Assembly: GCA_017520425.1 (NCBI GenBank)
Contig: JAFXFO010000022.1
Location: 62,001-126,000, forward strand
DNA length: 64,000 nucleotides
From: Lachnospiraceae bacterium
GTDB taxonomy: Bacteria > Bacillota > Clostridia > Lachnospirales > Lachnospiraceae
Reading direction: 5' to 3'
Translations under genes and position numbers: made by a program
The notes under the pieces: model-generated
The model's database searches: none
Told to the model about the DNA's origin: nothing
The model's input: the letters and a program-made list of their open reading frames with translations, nothing else
Shown: one piece after another, positions 17,783 to 27,705 of the stretch
How positions within the stretch are numbered: the stretch's first letter is position 1
Layout of the letters: the number at the start of each line of letters is the position of its first letter

Positions 17783-18916
17783 TTACTCCAAAGGTGTTGC
17801 CATATTTTCCAGCTTTTGCTTTTTGTATGCTGAAAAACGTCCCTCATCCAGTGCATTTCTGATTTCTTCCATCATAGTATTATAGAAATACAGATTATGA
17901 AGCACGCAAAGACGCATTCCCAGCATTTCCTTGGCCTTCAATAAATGTCTGATATAAGCCCTGGAATATCTCTGGCAGGCCGGACATCCGCAACCTTCCT
18001 CTATGGGTCTGCTGTCCAGCTCATACTTGGCATTAAAGAGATTAATCTTGCCATGGTTGGTATAAACATGCCCGTGACGGCCGTTACGGCTGGGATATAC
18101 ACAGTCGAAGAAGTCCACGCCCCTCTCTACCGCTTCCAAAATATTAGCAGGGGTACCTACCCCCATCAGATAAGTGGGCTTATCTTTCGGCAAATAAGGC
18201 ACCACTTCGTCCAGTACATAGTACATTTCCTCGTGGCTCTCCCCTACTGCCAAACCACCTACAGCATAGCCGTCCAAATCCATCTCACTGATTCTTTTGG
18301 CGTGTTCGATACGGATATCTGCAAAAACAGCACCCTGATTAATACCAAACAACATCTGATTCTTATTGATGGTATCCTCCAGGCTGTTCAGACGCTTCAT
18401 TTCCTTTTTGCATCTCTCCAGCCATCTGGTGGTACGTTCCACGGAATCCTGCACATATTTGCGCTCCGCTTTACTGGGAGGACATTCATCAAAGGCCATA
18501 GCGATTGTGGATGCCAAATTGGACTGAATCTGCATACTTTCCTCAGGACCCATGAAAATCTTCCGACCATCTATGTGAGAGTTGAAATATACGCCTTCTT
18601 CCTTAATCTTACGAAGACCGGACAAGGAAAACACCTGAAATCCGCCGGAATCCGTAAGGATGGGCTTTTCCCAGGACATAAATTTGTGTAAACCGCCTAA
18701 CTGCTTTACAATCTTATCTCCGGGACGCACATGAAGGTGATAAGTATTGGAAAGTTGTACCTGCGTCTTAATATTCTCCAAATCAGATGTGGCAACAGCA
18801 CCCTTTATGGCTGCTATGGTACCCACATTCATAAAAACGGGGGTCTGTATAGTGCCATGCACTGTTTCAAATTCCGCTCTCTTGGCACGACCTTCCTGTT
18901 TCAGTATTTTATACAT
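17783..18916 (-). CDS. tgt: tRNA-guanine transglycosylase (queuine tRNA-ribosyltransferase)
   Basis: Exchanges guanine for the queuosine precursor at position 34 of GUN-anticodon tRNAs. The 377 residues carry the substrate motif LTDSGGFQVFSL, with the first catalytic Asp, and FFDCVYPSRNGRHG, with the second. The C-terminal zinc site is GCGCPACQRYSR with a later HNL, all typical of bacterial Tgt. A GGAGG ribosome site supports the start. It is followed by yajC; upstream is the terminator of a glycosidase operon, so tgt starts its own transcript. Confidence 0.97.
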   Translation of the reverse strand: MYKILKQEGRAKRAEFETVHGTIQTPVFMNVGTIAAIKGAVATSDLENIKTQVQLSNTYHLHVRPGDKIVKQLGGLHKFMSWEKPILTDSGGFQVFSLSGLRKIKEEGVYFNSHIDGRKIFMGPEESMQIQSNLASTIAMAFDECPPSKAERKYVQDSVERTTRWLERCKKEMKRLNSLEDTINKNQMLFGINQGAVFADIRIEHAKRISEMDLDGYAVGGLAVGESHEEMYYVLDEVVPYLPKDKPTYLMGVGTPANILEAVERGVDFFDCVYPSRNGRHGHVYTNHGKINLFNAKYELDSRPIEEGCGCPACQRYSRAYIRHLLKAKEMLGMRLCVLHNLYFYNTMMEEIRNALDEGRFSAYKKQKLENMATPLE

Positions 18917-18963
18917 AATATTTCCTCCGTCAAACCAGACCTTCCGGTAACTGCTTGATTTTC

Positions 18964-19004
18964 CTCAAAAAGAACCTTCCTGCTACATCCGTAGGGAAGG
19001 TTCT
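18964..19004 (-). terminator. Terminator of the GH31-GH43 operon
   Basis: On the minus strand AGAACCTTCC and GGAAGGTTCT form a 10-bp stem followed directly by five T. It lies 44 bases after the GH43 stop codon. Confidence 0.85.
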
Positions 19005-19047
19005 ACATTTATTATATCCGTTTTCTCTAAAATCACAAGAGTGAATT

Positions 19048-20682
19048 CTACTTAACAATTATTTTTCTTGTAATCGTCCGAAACTCATCTCGCAAATCCT
19101 GTTGTGCAGAAAGTTCAAAGTCAGGTCTTCCATCCCTTCTGAAATGTACCCTTCTTATTCCGTCACAGCGAAGGGTATCCTTGATATCGTTCTCTCCATG
19201 ATAAGCTATCATTAATTCTCCGTCATCATTTACAAAGAAGGAATTGTGTCCCGGTCCATATTCACCTTCTACGGAATAATAGGTTAACACCGGTGTTACA
19301 CTCTTTTTCCAGGAGAAAATATCCGTCAAATCAGCGGTTTCATCTGCTGTTAAAAGTCCCAGGGCATAGGTATAACGATTGGCAGAACCACCTGAATAGG
19401 TCAAATACACCTTACCATCTTTTATAAAACAATATGGTCCTTCATTATTAATGGTACCGTCCACATTTTCCCAACCATACAGTGGTCTGGTCAAAAGAAC
19501 CGGCTCACTTGTAAGTCGCCAAGGTTCCTTCTCATCCACCGTTGCAATATAAAGCATGGAACCCGTATCCTTGGGAGTGCCGATATGCTTTCGATAGGAC
19601 CATACCATATAGGAACCGCTCTTTGCAGGGATATAGGTCATATCCAGGGAAATAGCTCCCGGTGCCAAAGGACTACCATCGGCTCGAATTACCGGTATGG
19701 GGTTTTCCCAGCTTTCTTCCTTAATAATACTCATACCCTTTTTCAAACGCATTACATGGCACTGAGGTCCCCATTCATGACCGCTAACCGCAAACAAAAT
19801 ATACAATTCACCACCAATCAAATGAAACTCCGGTGCCCAAAAAGTCTGTTCAAATCCTCTGACTTCATCAAAGGGCAATATAAGATGCTCATCCACTCCT
19901 TCTGCAAACAACCCCTCAACTGTATCCGCTTCTCTTGCATAGATGCCGATATCATCCAGATTGTCATTGGTTGCAATAAAGTACCATTTCCCTTCCCATT
20001 TCAAAAGTACCGGGTCTCCGTAGCCCTTTGCCAAAGGAAATTTCAGCTGTGGGGAACCAACGGTAGCACTTGCTTCATAAATCCCCGGCTTGGTAAAATC
20101 AATAGTAGAAGTATCCCAATGCAACTTCTTAACCGCTACGGAACCATCACTGTAAACAGCCGTCCCCTCTATATCATTCAGTTCTCCTTCATTACGAACT
20201 ATAATACATTCGGGCACATCCAAAGCTTTGTTTTCTACCGGTGTCCAATATTCTATGGCCTTAAGCGCCACTTCCTTCTCCACCTGTACAAAATCACCCG
20301 TTTTCCATTGGCTTAAGAATACAGGATCCACCAAGCCCACTCTTTCGAATTCAATGAAATCTTTCGTCAACCACAGCAGAATCTTGTCCCTGCTACTGTC
20401 ATCCAGGCTTCCGTCTTCTCTGGTACGATATCCGCAGATTCCGTACATTCCTTCGTCCATGCGAAACAGCTTAGGATCGCGTACACCTTTCGGAAATATA
20501 GTATTATCTCCTCGAACATCACCTTGTTCAAAAAGGATTCCGTAATTCTTATTTAAGGACTGATATTTCAAACCATCCAGGCTATATGCCAAATGAACAC
20601 TATATGCCAAACCGCCGGGATATTCCTCCGGCACTGCATTTCTGTGATAAACCGTAAATGTAATATTTTGATTGTTTCCCAT
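19048..20682 (-). CDS. Glycoside hydrolase family 43 with an inserted Ig-like module
   Basis: Cytoplasmic glycosidase, likely arabinofuranosidase or xylosidase class. The start chosen is the ATG at 20682, 5 bases after AGGGGAG; an earlier in-frame start would overlap the GH31 gene. In the 544-residue protein the first 140 residues are propeller-like (GVRDPKLFR), residues about 141-209 look like a bacterial Ig-like (Big_4-type) module, and the rest is a full GH43 propeller. Candidate catalytic acids are D223 (GYGDPV), D347 (SLDMTY) and E414 (NNEGPY). No signal peptide is seen. It follows the GH31 gene by 13 bases, so they act together on one oligosaccharide. Exact substrate unknown. Confidence 0.85.
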   Translation of the reverse strand: MGNNQNITFTVYHRNAVPEEYPGGLAYSVHLAYSLDGLKYQSLNKNYGILFEQGDVRGDNTIFPKGVRDPKLFRMDEGMYGICGYRTREDGSLDDSSRDKILLWLTKDFIEFERVGLVDPVFLSQWKTGDFVQVEKEVALKAIEYWTPVENKALDVPECIIVRNEGELNDIEGTAVYSDGSVAVKKLHWDTSTIDFTKPGIYEASATVGSPQLKFPLAKGYGDPVLLKWEGKWYFIATNDNLDDIGIYAREADTVEGLFAEGVDEHLILPFDEVRGFEQTFWAPEFHLIGGELYILFAVSGHEWGPQCHVMRLKKGMSIIKEESWENPIPVIRADGSPLAPGAISLDMTYIPAKSGSYMVWSYRKHIGTPKDTGSMLYIATVDEKEPWRLTSEPVLLTRPLYGWENVDGTINNEGPYCFIKDGKVYLTYSGGSANRYTYALGLLTADETADLTDIFSWKKSVTPVLTYYSVEGEYGPGHNSFFVNDDGELMIAYHGENDIKDTLRCDGIRRVHFRRDGRPDFELSAQQDLRDEFRTITRKIIVK

Positions 20683-20695
20683 ATATACTCCCCTT

Positions 20696-22675
20696 CTATA
20701 CGAAAGCATCCAGAACCTTACTTCCTTCTCTTACAAAAGCAATATACTCATGAAGTTCAGCTGATACTTCTACCCAACAGCCTCCCTCATATACCGTCTT
20801 ATCCTTTGTCAGCACCCAGTTCCCCTTGGGCAGATATACCTTTCTGAAAGTAGCCCCCTGTTCCATAATCGGTGCAAACAATATATCCTCACCAAACATA
20901 TACTGGTCTTCCAAAGTGTAGCAGACCTCATCCTCATAAAAATCATAGAACATGGGACGCATAATGGGAGAACCGGTAGCACTGGCAATATCCATATATT
21001 TCACAATATAGGGTTTCAAACGCTCTCTGGTTTCAATTAAGCGCTTTAAGCACTCATAATTATCTTCCCCGAAACACCAGATTTCATTGGGACCGCCACT
21101 CTTACACATCAGTTCCGGATGAGGATTTGGCTGGTCTTTGGTACGTTTTCTGTCACCATGCAGACGCATAATCGGGGAGAAAAGACCAAACTGGAACCAA
21201 CGAACCAACAACTCTCTAAACTCTTCACTTTCCGTATCCCCGTTTAAGAAACCGCCAATATCACTGTTCCACCAGGGAATACCGCACATAGCCATGGACA
21301 AGCCGCTGGTAACACTTTGTCTCAGTGCACGCCAGTCTGAAACAATATCTCCGTTCCACACTGCCGCACCGTACTTCTGGCTTCCCGGATATGCAGCACG
21401 AGTCAGGGAAATCACTTCCGTCTCTCCTACCGATGTCAGGCCGTCATAGAGCATCTTTACATAATAATAGGGATATAACATGGCTGTCTGCGCACCATTG
21501 CCCGGATAAAAATGCAAGTGTCCGAATTGCTGGGGATGAACCTCCGGTTCTGCTTCATCCAGCCAAAAGCTCTTGATTCCCTTATCATAATAATTCTCTT
21601 TAATCTTACTCCAGACAAACTCCCTGGTATGCGGATTCATAGTGTCAATAAAAGTCTGCTGTCCGAAAAAATTGAAGGTGCCGTATTGACCATTCTCCGT
21701 ACGTACAAGCATATTGTTTTCATTCATATATTCCCAGTTTTCACTATTAGGATTTATGGTAGGCCAAACGGATACGATGGGTTTAATTCCTAATTCCTTC
21801 AATTCGGCACACATGGCAGCAGGGTCCGGCCAGTATTTCGGTTCAAACTTCCATTCGCCCTGCTCCGTCCAATGGAAAAAGTCGATTACGATTGCATCAA
21901 TGGGAATGCCCCGTCTTTTGTATTCTCTTGCCACTTCCAAAAGCTGTTCCTGATCTTCATAGCGAAGCTTGCACTGCCAATAACCCGCAGCCCACTCCGG
22001 AAACTTAGAAGCATATCCGGTCAAATCTGCATATATTTTCATTACTTCGGCCGGAGTATCTCCCGAGAATACCAGAAAATCCGCCTGATAACAGCTTTCA
22101 GAACACCATAATATATGATTTCTGGTGGTTTCGCATCTTCCGGGCGAAGGATTGTTCCAGAAGAATCCGTAACCAAAGGAAGAATACAAAAACGGTAATG
22201 CAGATTTGGTATTATAATGCACCAGGTTGCAGGTACTTCCCTTTCTGTCAAAGGCATCCTCGGTTTCCTGACCCAAGCCGTAGAAATGCTCACCCTCATT
22301 GGCTTCAAATATCATCTTTGTACAATAATTATCACCCTCTGTATGAATATAATTATTTACATAATCTCCTTCATATTTTCTGCGAAGAATCTGTTTTCCC
22401 TTGCGGTAAAAGCTGATAATTCCGCCATACCATGGAAATCCGGCTTCAATCTTTGCACTGATATCTCCGTTGGTAATGGTTGCAACCGATTCATCCCCTT
22501 CAATTATGCAATTATCTTCTGTTACAGGGTCTAATAATGTCCATTTCTCTTCTGACACATAATTGTTTCTGGTGGCTCTGCAACGCAAACAATTGATACC
22601 GTAAGGTTCAATCACTATCAACTCATCTCTTCTTTGAAAAACCAAACGTTTTTCTTCTAACACAATTTTACCCAT
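20696..22675 (-). CDS. Glycoside hydrolase family 31, alpha-xylosidase/alpha-glucosidase-like
   Basis: Retaining exo-acting alpha-glycosidase. The 659-residue sequence has the N-terminal beta domain (GLGQETEDAFDRKG, near 133-146) and a catalytic barrel with WLDEAEPE (nucleophile D373). The acid/base region WNGD (D443) and the late SDIGGF motif follow. The overall pattern is closest to the YicI alpha-xylosidase branch, which would fit xyloglucan oligosaccharides; alpha-glucosidase remains possible. It is cytoplasmic (no signal peptide), first in an operon with the GH43 gene and divergent from an AraC regulator, so expression is probably sugar-induced. Confidence 0.92.
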   Translation of the reverse strand: MGKIVLEEKRLVFQRRDELIVIEPYGINCLRCRATRNNYVSEEKWTLLDPVTEDNCIIEGDESVATITNGDISAKIEAGFPWYGGIISFYRKGKQILRRKYEGDYVNNYIHTEGDNYCTKMIFEANEGEHFYGLGQETEDAFDRKGSTCNLVHYNTKSALPFLYSSFGYGFFWNNPSPGRCETTRNHILWCSESCYQADFLVFSGDTPAEVMKIYADLTGYASKFPEWAAGYWQCKLRYEDQEQLLEVAREYKRRGIPIDAIVIDFFHWTEQGEWKFEPKYWPDPAAMCAELKELGIKPIVSVWPTINPNSENWEYMNENNMLVRTENGQYGTFNFFGQQTFIDTMNPHTREFVWSKIKENYYDKGIKSFWLDEAEPEVHPQQFGHLHFYPGNGAQTAMLYPYYYVKMLYDGLTSVGETEVISLTRAAYPGSQKYGAAVWNGDIVSDWRALRQSVTSGLSMAMCGIPWWNSDIGGFLNGDTESEEFRELLVRWFQFGLFSPIMRLHGDRKRTKDQPNPHPELMCKSGGPNEIWCFGEDNYECLKRLIETRERLKPYIVKYMDIASATGSPIMRPMFYDFYEDEVCYTLEDQYMFGEDILFAPIMEQGATFRKVYLPKGNWVLTKDKTVYEGGCWVEVSAELHEYIAFVREGSKVLDAFV

Positions 22676-22733
22676 AACTTATCCTCTCTGATTATTAATA
22701 CTTAAAATGTATTATCAACTTTATATCAGTTTA

Positions 22734-22742
22734 ATTATATCA
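22734..22742 (-). promoter_or_regulatory. Extended -10 promoter of the GH31-GH43 operon
   Basis: TGATATAAT on the minus strand is an extended -10 element 59 bases before the GH31 start. No good -35 is present, as expected for an activator-dependent promoter next to an AraC gene. Confidence 0.5.
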
Positions 22743-22791
22743 TTTCAGCCTTGTCCACACTTCTGATTTCCTAATATTCACTAACACAATC

Positions 22792-22820
22792 TTGATATTT
22801 TTTATAAAAAATGCTATGAT
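22792..22820 (+). promoter_or_regulatory. Promoter of the AraC-family regulator
   Basis: TTGATA (22792-22797) and TATGAT (22815-22820) have a 17-base spacer, preceded by TGC (extended -10). It lies 34 bases before the regulator's ATG. Confidence 0.65.
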
Positions 22821-22853
22821 TTTACTATTCAGGAATACACAAAGGAGAAAATC

Positions 22854-23732
22854 ATGCCTTTCACCAGCCACAGCTCTTTATACGAAAACATAAAGCATCA
22901 AACCAACACGGCACCTTACTTAGTACATTATACAGAAATCGATTCACATACGAACCCTGCACTTTATATGCATTGGCATAATGAAATGGAATTTCTGGTT
23001 CTTACAAAAGGCAAATTACTTCTTCATATTGAAGATCGTAGCTTTTTGTTGCTGGAAAATGAGGCTGTTTTTATCCCTCCCGGACTACTTCATATGGGTG
23101 AACATGCAGATGCGAAAGGATGTTGTTTTTATGCCTTTGTATTTTCTTCGGACTTTTTATTTAGCAGCTTTGAAACCGACAAATTCAACAAATACATACA
23201 ACCCGTACTGCATAATAAGATTGATTTAGCCTTACATTTAACACCTGATTCTTTTTGGCAGCAATCCATTATTGATTATTTGCTACTAATTTTTGCTGCC
23301 GAACAGGAAGAATTAACCGTCCGCGGTCTTACCTATCTGATTTGGGATACCTTTTATAAGAATCATCTATTGTCCGATTCTATGATTGACACAACTGCCG
23401 CCCAAAATGAACGCTTTAACGGAGTAATTGACTATATCCGTGAACATTATCAGGAATATATAACATTAGGCCAAATGGCGGAACTAATCCATCTGAGTGA
23501 AGGTCAATTCTGCCGCCTGTTTAAATCCTTCACCGGTATGAGTCCCAATCAATACCTAATCCGATACCGGATCCTGCAAAGCTGTCAGCTTTTGCTAAAA
23601 ACAGATACTAGCATCACCGATATTGCCCTATCCTGCGGTTTTAACAATATCAGTTATTTTAACCGTGCATTTTTGAAAATCATGAACACCACTCCCGGTG
23701 ATTATCGCCGCTTTAATCGAGGTGAACTTTAG
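22854..23732 (+). CDS. AraC-family transcriptional regulator (cupin sensor plus double HTH)
   Basis: A 292-residue regulator with an N-terminal cupin sugar-sensing domain (HWHNEMEFLVLTKGKLLLHI, about 41-60) and a C-terminal AraC DNA-binding domain of two helix-turn-helices (LGQMAELIHLSEGQFCRLF and ITDIALSCGFNNISYFNRAF). It is transcribed divergently from the GH31-GH43 operon, which it most likely activates in response to an imported sugar. The start has an AAAGGAG ribosome site. Confidence 0.93.
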   Translation: MPFTSHSSLYENIKHQTNTAPYLVHYTEIDSHTNPALYMHWHNEMEFLVLTKGKLLLHIEDRSFLLLENEAVFIPPGLLHMGEHADAKGCCFYAFVFSSDFLFSSFETDKFNKYIQPVLHNKIDLALHLTPDSFWQQSIIDYLLLIFAAEQEELTVRGLTYLIWDTFYKNHLLSDSMIDTTAAQNERFNGVIDYIREHYQEYITLGQMAELIHLSEGQFCRLFKSFTGMSPNQYLIRYRILQSCQLLLKTDTSITDIALSCGFNNISYFNRAFLKIMNTTPGDYRRFNRGEL

Positions 23733-23740
23733 ATTATCAC

Positions 23741-23769
23741 AAAAACCCGCCTTTTCAGACGGGTTTTTC
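23741..23769. terminator. Bidirectional terminator
   Basis: CCCG and CGGG with flanking A5 and T5 runs (stem AAAAACCCG/CGGGTTTTT) between the convergent araC-type gene and the lactonase gene. Confidence 0.8.
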
Positions 23770-23781
23770 TTAACGGATATT

Positions 23782-24831
23782 CTATTGTTTGATTTTGTGG
23801 AAAATAATACAGTTGGGTTGTTGTATCTTCACGGGTGCACCGTTCATGGTAATAATTCCCTTTTCCAAATCCGCACGGAAGAAGGTCATGGTATCCGATT
23901 CATGGTTTAAAGAAACCAGGAATTGATTGCCAGGGAATAATTCCGCATCCTTAGGATACGTGCCGCTGATAGGTAAACAGAAATTGGTCTTCAGCATACC
24001 GGTTTTCTGATCCACATTATAAACCACTACCGAATTATCTCCTGCATTGGAACTGAGCAGATACTTATAATCCACGGAAAAGCTCAATGCACTGGCTACA
24101 GTTCCCTGTGTGGAATTCTTACGCAGGGTGGAAATACTCTGTATCTTTTCAAAATAAGGAATTCCTTCCTTATCTTCATATTTATAAACATCAATGAAAC
24201 ATTTCCATTCATGTACGATATAAATATATTTACCATCCTTGGATATCTTAATATGCCTGGGACCGGACTCCAGTTCACTGCGGATAACATCCGCCAGCTT
24301 CAGCTTGCCATGGGTCTTGTCCAAAGAATAAACATTCACATGGTCCATCCCCTGATCCGCTACCAAAAGATACTTATTATCATGAGTCATACGGGCACAA
24401 TTAATATGAGGTCTGAAATTACGCTCAGCCACGCTTCCCAATCCTTTGTGGAAGATTTCATCCGTAATAGGACCCACTCCTCCATCCTCTAATATCTTTA
24501 AAACCGTAAGCTTTCCGTCATGGTAACCTGCCACAAAAAGGTATTTGTCCGAATAATCACTGGACACATAACAACCGCGCATACCGTTAATCGGCGCAAA
24601 ATTAATTAATTCCAAACCGCCATCCGGTAATATCTTGTATGCTTCCAAACCAAAATCCGTAATGGAATACAAGAAACGTCTGTCATGAGAGATGCTGATA
24701 TACGAGGAATTGGTAATTTCCACCTTATCCTTTTCGATAAATCGGCCCTTTTCCATATCTACATCATATATACGAATGCCATGGCTGTCTCCCATGGTAT
24801 AAGTCGATACATAAGCTACATATTTTTCCAT
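23782..24831 (-). CDS. Seven-bladed beta-propeller lactonase (6-phosphogluconolactonase-like)
   Basis: Member of the cytoplasmic YbhE/Pgl-type lactonase family, which hydrolyses 6-phosphogluconolactone; other sugar lactones are possible. The ATG at 24831 is chosen because GGGAGG lies 7 bases upstream; the earlier in-frame TTG is part of that ribosome site. The 349 residues contain propeller repeats with family motifs RPHINCARMTHDNKYLLVADQG and SGPRHIKISKDGKYIYIVHE. It sits between a hemicellulose locus and the polyamine importer. No zwf or gnd is in view, so the substrate assignment is by family only. Confidence 0.85.
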   Translation of the reverse strand: MEKYVAYVSTYTMGDSHGIRIYDVDMEKGRFIEKDKVEITNSSYISISHDRRFLYSITDFGLEAYKILPDGGLELINFAPINGMRGCYVSSDYSDKYLFVAGYHDGKLTVLKILEDGGVGPITDEIFHKGLGSVAERNFRPHINCARMTHDNKYLLVADQGMDHVNVYSLDKTHGKLKLADVIRSELESGPRHIKISKDGKYIYIVHEWKCFIDVYKYEDKEGIPYFEKIQSISTLRKNSTQGTVASALSFSVDYKYLLSSNAGDNSVVVYNVDQKTGMLKTNFCLPISGTYPKDAELFPGNQFLVSLNHESDTMTFFRADLEKGIITMNGAPVKIQQPNCIIFHKIKQ

Positions 24832-24921
24832 AAAAAAGCCTCCCAAAAACTCTTGAAATTACTATACCACAAAAGCATGCGCAATTAAATACTTTTTTAT
24901 TGCTTTTTTTTGTCTAATTGA

Positions 24922-24950
24922 TTGACTTTCTACATGATAACATATAAAAT
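24922..24950 (+). promoter_or_regulatory. potABCD promoter
   Basis: TTGACT (24922-24927) and TAAAAT (24945-24950) with a 17-base spacer, 68 bases before the potA start. Confidence 0.7.
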
Positions 24951-25018
24951 TAACATATTCGGCATAAATCAATAGCTTGAATATTTATTTTTAATCCTAA
25001 AGAGAAAGGGCTTATTAA

Positions 25019-26104
25019 ATGAAAAAAGCATTGGTTAATTTGGAACATATTTCCAAATCTTATGACGGACAATTGATTCTGGACGATTTGAATCTTTATA
25101 TCCGTGAAAATGAATTTCTTACATTACTGGGACCCAGTGGATGTGGTAAGACTACAACTCTGCGTATACTTGGTGGTTTTGAAACGCCGGATGCAGGAAA
25201 AGTATATTTTGACGGTGTGGATATTACACATCTTCAGCCAAATAAAAGACAATTGAATACCGTATTCCAGAAGTATGCTCTCTTCACTCACATGAACATT
25301 GCAGAGAACATTGCTTTTGGTTTAAAAATTAAGAACAAAAGTAAAGCATACATTGATGACAAGATTAAGTATGCCCTTAAACTGGTTAATTTGGACGGCT
25401 ATGAGAAACGTATGCCCGACTCCTTAAGTGGTGGTCAGCAACAACGTATTGCCATCGCCCGTGCTATTGTAAATGAGCCTAAGCTTCTGCTTTTGGATGA
25501 GCCTCTCGGTGCTTTGGACTTAAAGCTTCGTCAGGACATGCAGTATGAATTGATTCGCTTAAAGAATGAGCTTGGTATTACCTTTATTTATGTTACACAC
25601 GATCAGGAAGAAGCTCTTACCATGTCCGATACCATCGTGGTTATGAATCAGGGATATATCCAGCAGATCGGTACACCCGAGATGATATACAACGAACCTG
25701 AGAATGCATTCGTTGCAGACTTTATCGGTGAAAGTAATATCATCAGTGCTACCATGATTCAGGACAGACTTGTTGAGATTCTGGGCACTAAATTTGCCTG
25801 CGTGGATGAAGGCTTTGGTAATAATACTCCCGTCGACGTGGTGATTCGTCCCGAAGATGTGGAATTAGTTGATTTAGCAGATGCAAATGCAAAATATATT
25901 ATTGAAGGTACTGTTACCCATGTAATCTTCAAAGGTGTACATTATGAGATGGAGGTTATGGCCAACGGCTTTGAGTGGCTGGTACACTCCACCGGTATGT
26001 TCCCCGTGGGTACTAAGGTTGGTATTCATGTAGATCCTTTTAATATTCAGATTATGAACAAGCCTGAGTCAGAGGACGAGGAGGCCGTAGGAGTCAATGA
26101 ATAA
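25019..26104 (+). CDS. potA: Spermidine/putrescine ABC transporter, ATP-binding protein
   Basis: ATPase of the polyamine importer. The 361 residues have Walker [10 protein letters not shown] (38-46), signature [14 protein letters not shown], Walker [13 protein letters not shown] and a C-terminal TOBE regulatory domain (about 280-350). Family and operon order potA-potB-potC-potD identify it. It overlaps potB by 8 bases. The ribosome site is GAAAGGG, 9 bases upstream. Confidence 0.96.
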   Translation: MKKALVNLEHISKSYDGQLILDDLNLYIRENEFLTLLGPSGCGKTTTLRILGGFETPDAGKVYFDGVDITHLQPNKRQLNTVFQKYALFTHMNIAENIAFGLKIKNKSKAYIDDKIKYALKLVNLDGYEKRMPDSLSGGQQQRIAIARAIVNEPKLLLLDEPLGALDLKLRQDMQYELIRLKNELGITFIYVTHDQEEALTMSDTIVVMNQGYIQQIGTPEMIYNEPENAFVADFIGESNIISATMIQDRLVEILGTKFACVDEGFGNNTPVDVVIRPEDVELVDLADANAKYIIEGTVTHVIFKGVHYEMEVMANGFEWLVHSTGMFPVGTKVGIHVDPFNIQIMNKPESEDEEAVGVNE

Positions 26105-26909
26105 GAAGCTTTTATCCGCACCCTTTCTGTTCTGGTCCGGATTATTCATCATAGTACCCTTACTTATGGTGTTTTATTACGGCTTAACTGACAAGACCGG
26201 TGCCTTTACTTTCGAAAACATAGCTGCCATCTCCTCTCCCGAGCATTTAAAGGCTCTTTGGGAAGCGGTGAAGTTGTCTGTTTTGAGCACCATCATTTGT
26301 TTGATACTGGCTTATCCATTGGCCATGATTCTGTGCAAAAGCGGAAGCAACAAAACTTCTTTCATGGTACTTATCTTCATCTTACCCATGTGGATGAACT
26401 TTTTGCTTCGTACCTTTGCATGGTTGACTTTGTTGGAAAAGACCGGTGTTATCAACACCTTGCTCAAGCTTGTAGGCTTACCTACCTTGAATATTATCAA
26501 TACTCCGGGTGCTATCGTACTTGGTATGGTTTATAATTTCTTACCCTTTATGGTATTGCCTATTTATAATGTTCTGATTAAGATTGACAAAAATGTAATT
26601 AATGCAGCCCGTGATTTGGGTGCCAATCCTTTTCAGACATTTATGAAAATTACATTACCCTTAAGTGTACCCGGTATTATCAGTGGTATCACTATGGTAT
26701 TTGTTCCTGCTCTTACCACCTTCATCATTTCCACCATTTTAGGCGGAAGCAAGATTTTACTGATTGGTAACGTAATCGAGCAGGAATTTACGCAAACCGG
26801 CAATTGGCATTTGGGCAGCGGCTTATCTATTGTACTTATGATGTTTATCATCTTCAATATGGTAATCAGTGCTGTTACTGACAAGGATGGGGAGGCACAG
26901 GCATTATGA
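26097..26909 (+). CDS. potB: Spermidine/putrescine ABC transporter permease PotB
   Basis: First membrane subunit of the polyamine importer. The 270 residues have about six transmembrane segments and the EAA-type loop [23 protein letters not shown], which docks PotA. It overlaps potA by 8 bases and potC by 4, so the three are translationally coupled. Confidence 0.95.
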   Translation: MNKKLLSAPFLFWSGLFIIVPLLMVFYYGLTDKTGAFTFENIAAISSPEHLKALWEAVKLSVLSTIICLILAYPLAMILCKSGSNKTSFMVLIFILPMWMNFLLRTFAWLTLLEKTGVINTLLKLVGLPTLNIINTPGAIVLGMVYNFLPFMVLPIYNVLIKIDKNVINAARDLGANPFQTFMKITLPLSVPGIISGITMVFVPALTTFIISTILGGSKILLIGNVIEQEFTQTGNWHLGSGLSIVLMMFIIFNMVISAVTDKDGEAQAL

Positions 26910-27682
26910 TTAAGACGACCGCACAGAAAATTTACGTGGCGCTTATCTTCATCTTTTTATATGCGCCCATCTTTACCTTGATGGTTTTATCCTTTAATGC
27001 CAGCAAGACCCGTTCCAAATGGGGCGGATTCACTATCAAATGGTACAAGCAATTATTCCAGAATGAGGAAATCATGGAAGCACTATGGAACACTCTCCTG
27101 ATTGCCTTCCTTTCCGCACTGATTGCTACCATTATCGGTACCATAACCTGTTTGGCATTTAATTATTTGAAAAAGAGCAATCGTGCCATTTTATTGGGCA
27201 TGGCCAACATCCCTATGCTAAATGCTGAGATTGTAACAGGTATCTCGCTGATGCTTCTGTTTATCAGCTTAGGTATTAAATTCGGCTTTATGACCATTTT
27301 GCTGGCACATATTACATTTAATATCCCTTATGTAATCTTAAGTGTACTCCCCCGTATGAAGCAGCTGAATCCCAGCACCTATGAAGCGGCACTGGATTTG
27401 GGTTGCAATCAATGGCAGGCGTTTTTTAAGGTTACTTTTCCGGATTTACTTCCCGGTATCCTGTCCGGTTTTTTAATGGCATTTACCATGTCATTGGATG
27501 ATTTTGTCATCACCCACTTTACCAAGGGCCCCGGCATAGACACTCTTTCCACCAAGATTTACACAGAGGTAAAGAAAGGTATCAAGCCGGAAATGTATTC
27601 CTTATCCACCATTATTTTTGTGGCTGTACTGGTGCTTTTACTTTTGGTTAACTACACGCCAAAAGATAAAAAGAATAAATAA
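26906..27682 (+). CDS. potC: Spermidine/putrescine ABC transporter permease PotC
   Basis: Second membrane subunit of the importer, 258 residues, about six membrane segments, with the EAA loop YEAALDLGCNQWQAFFKVTFP. It begins inside the potB stop region (ATGA overlap) and is followed after 23 bases by the binding-protein gene potD. Confidence 0.95.
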   Translation: MIKTTAQKIYVALIFIFLYAPIFTLMVLSFNASKTRSKWGGFTIKWYKQLFQNEEIMEALWNTLLIAFLSALIATIIGTITCLAFNYLKKSNRAILLGMANIPMLNAEIVTGISLMLLFISLGIKFGFMTILLAHITFNIPYVILSVLPRMKQLNPSTYEAALDLGCNQWQAFFKVTFPDLLPGILSGFLMAFTMSLDDFVITHFTKGPGIDTLSTKIYTEVKKGIKPEMYSLSTIIFVAVLVLLLLVNYTPKDKKNK

Positions 27683-27705
27683 GTAACAAACGAGGAGAAA
27701 ATATT

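Noticed and set aside
20683-20709. Longer start of the GH43/Ig gene at 20709
   Set aside because: It overlaps the GH31 stop; the ATG at 20682 has a good AGGGGAG site.
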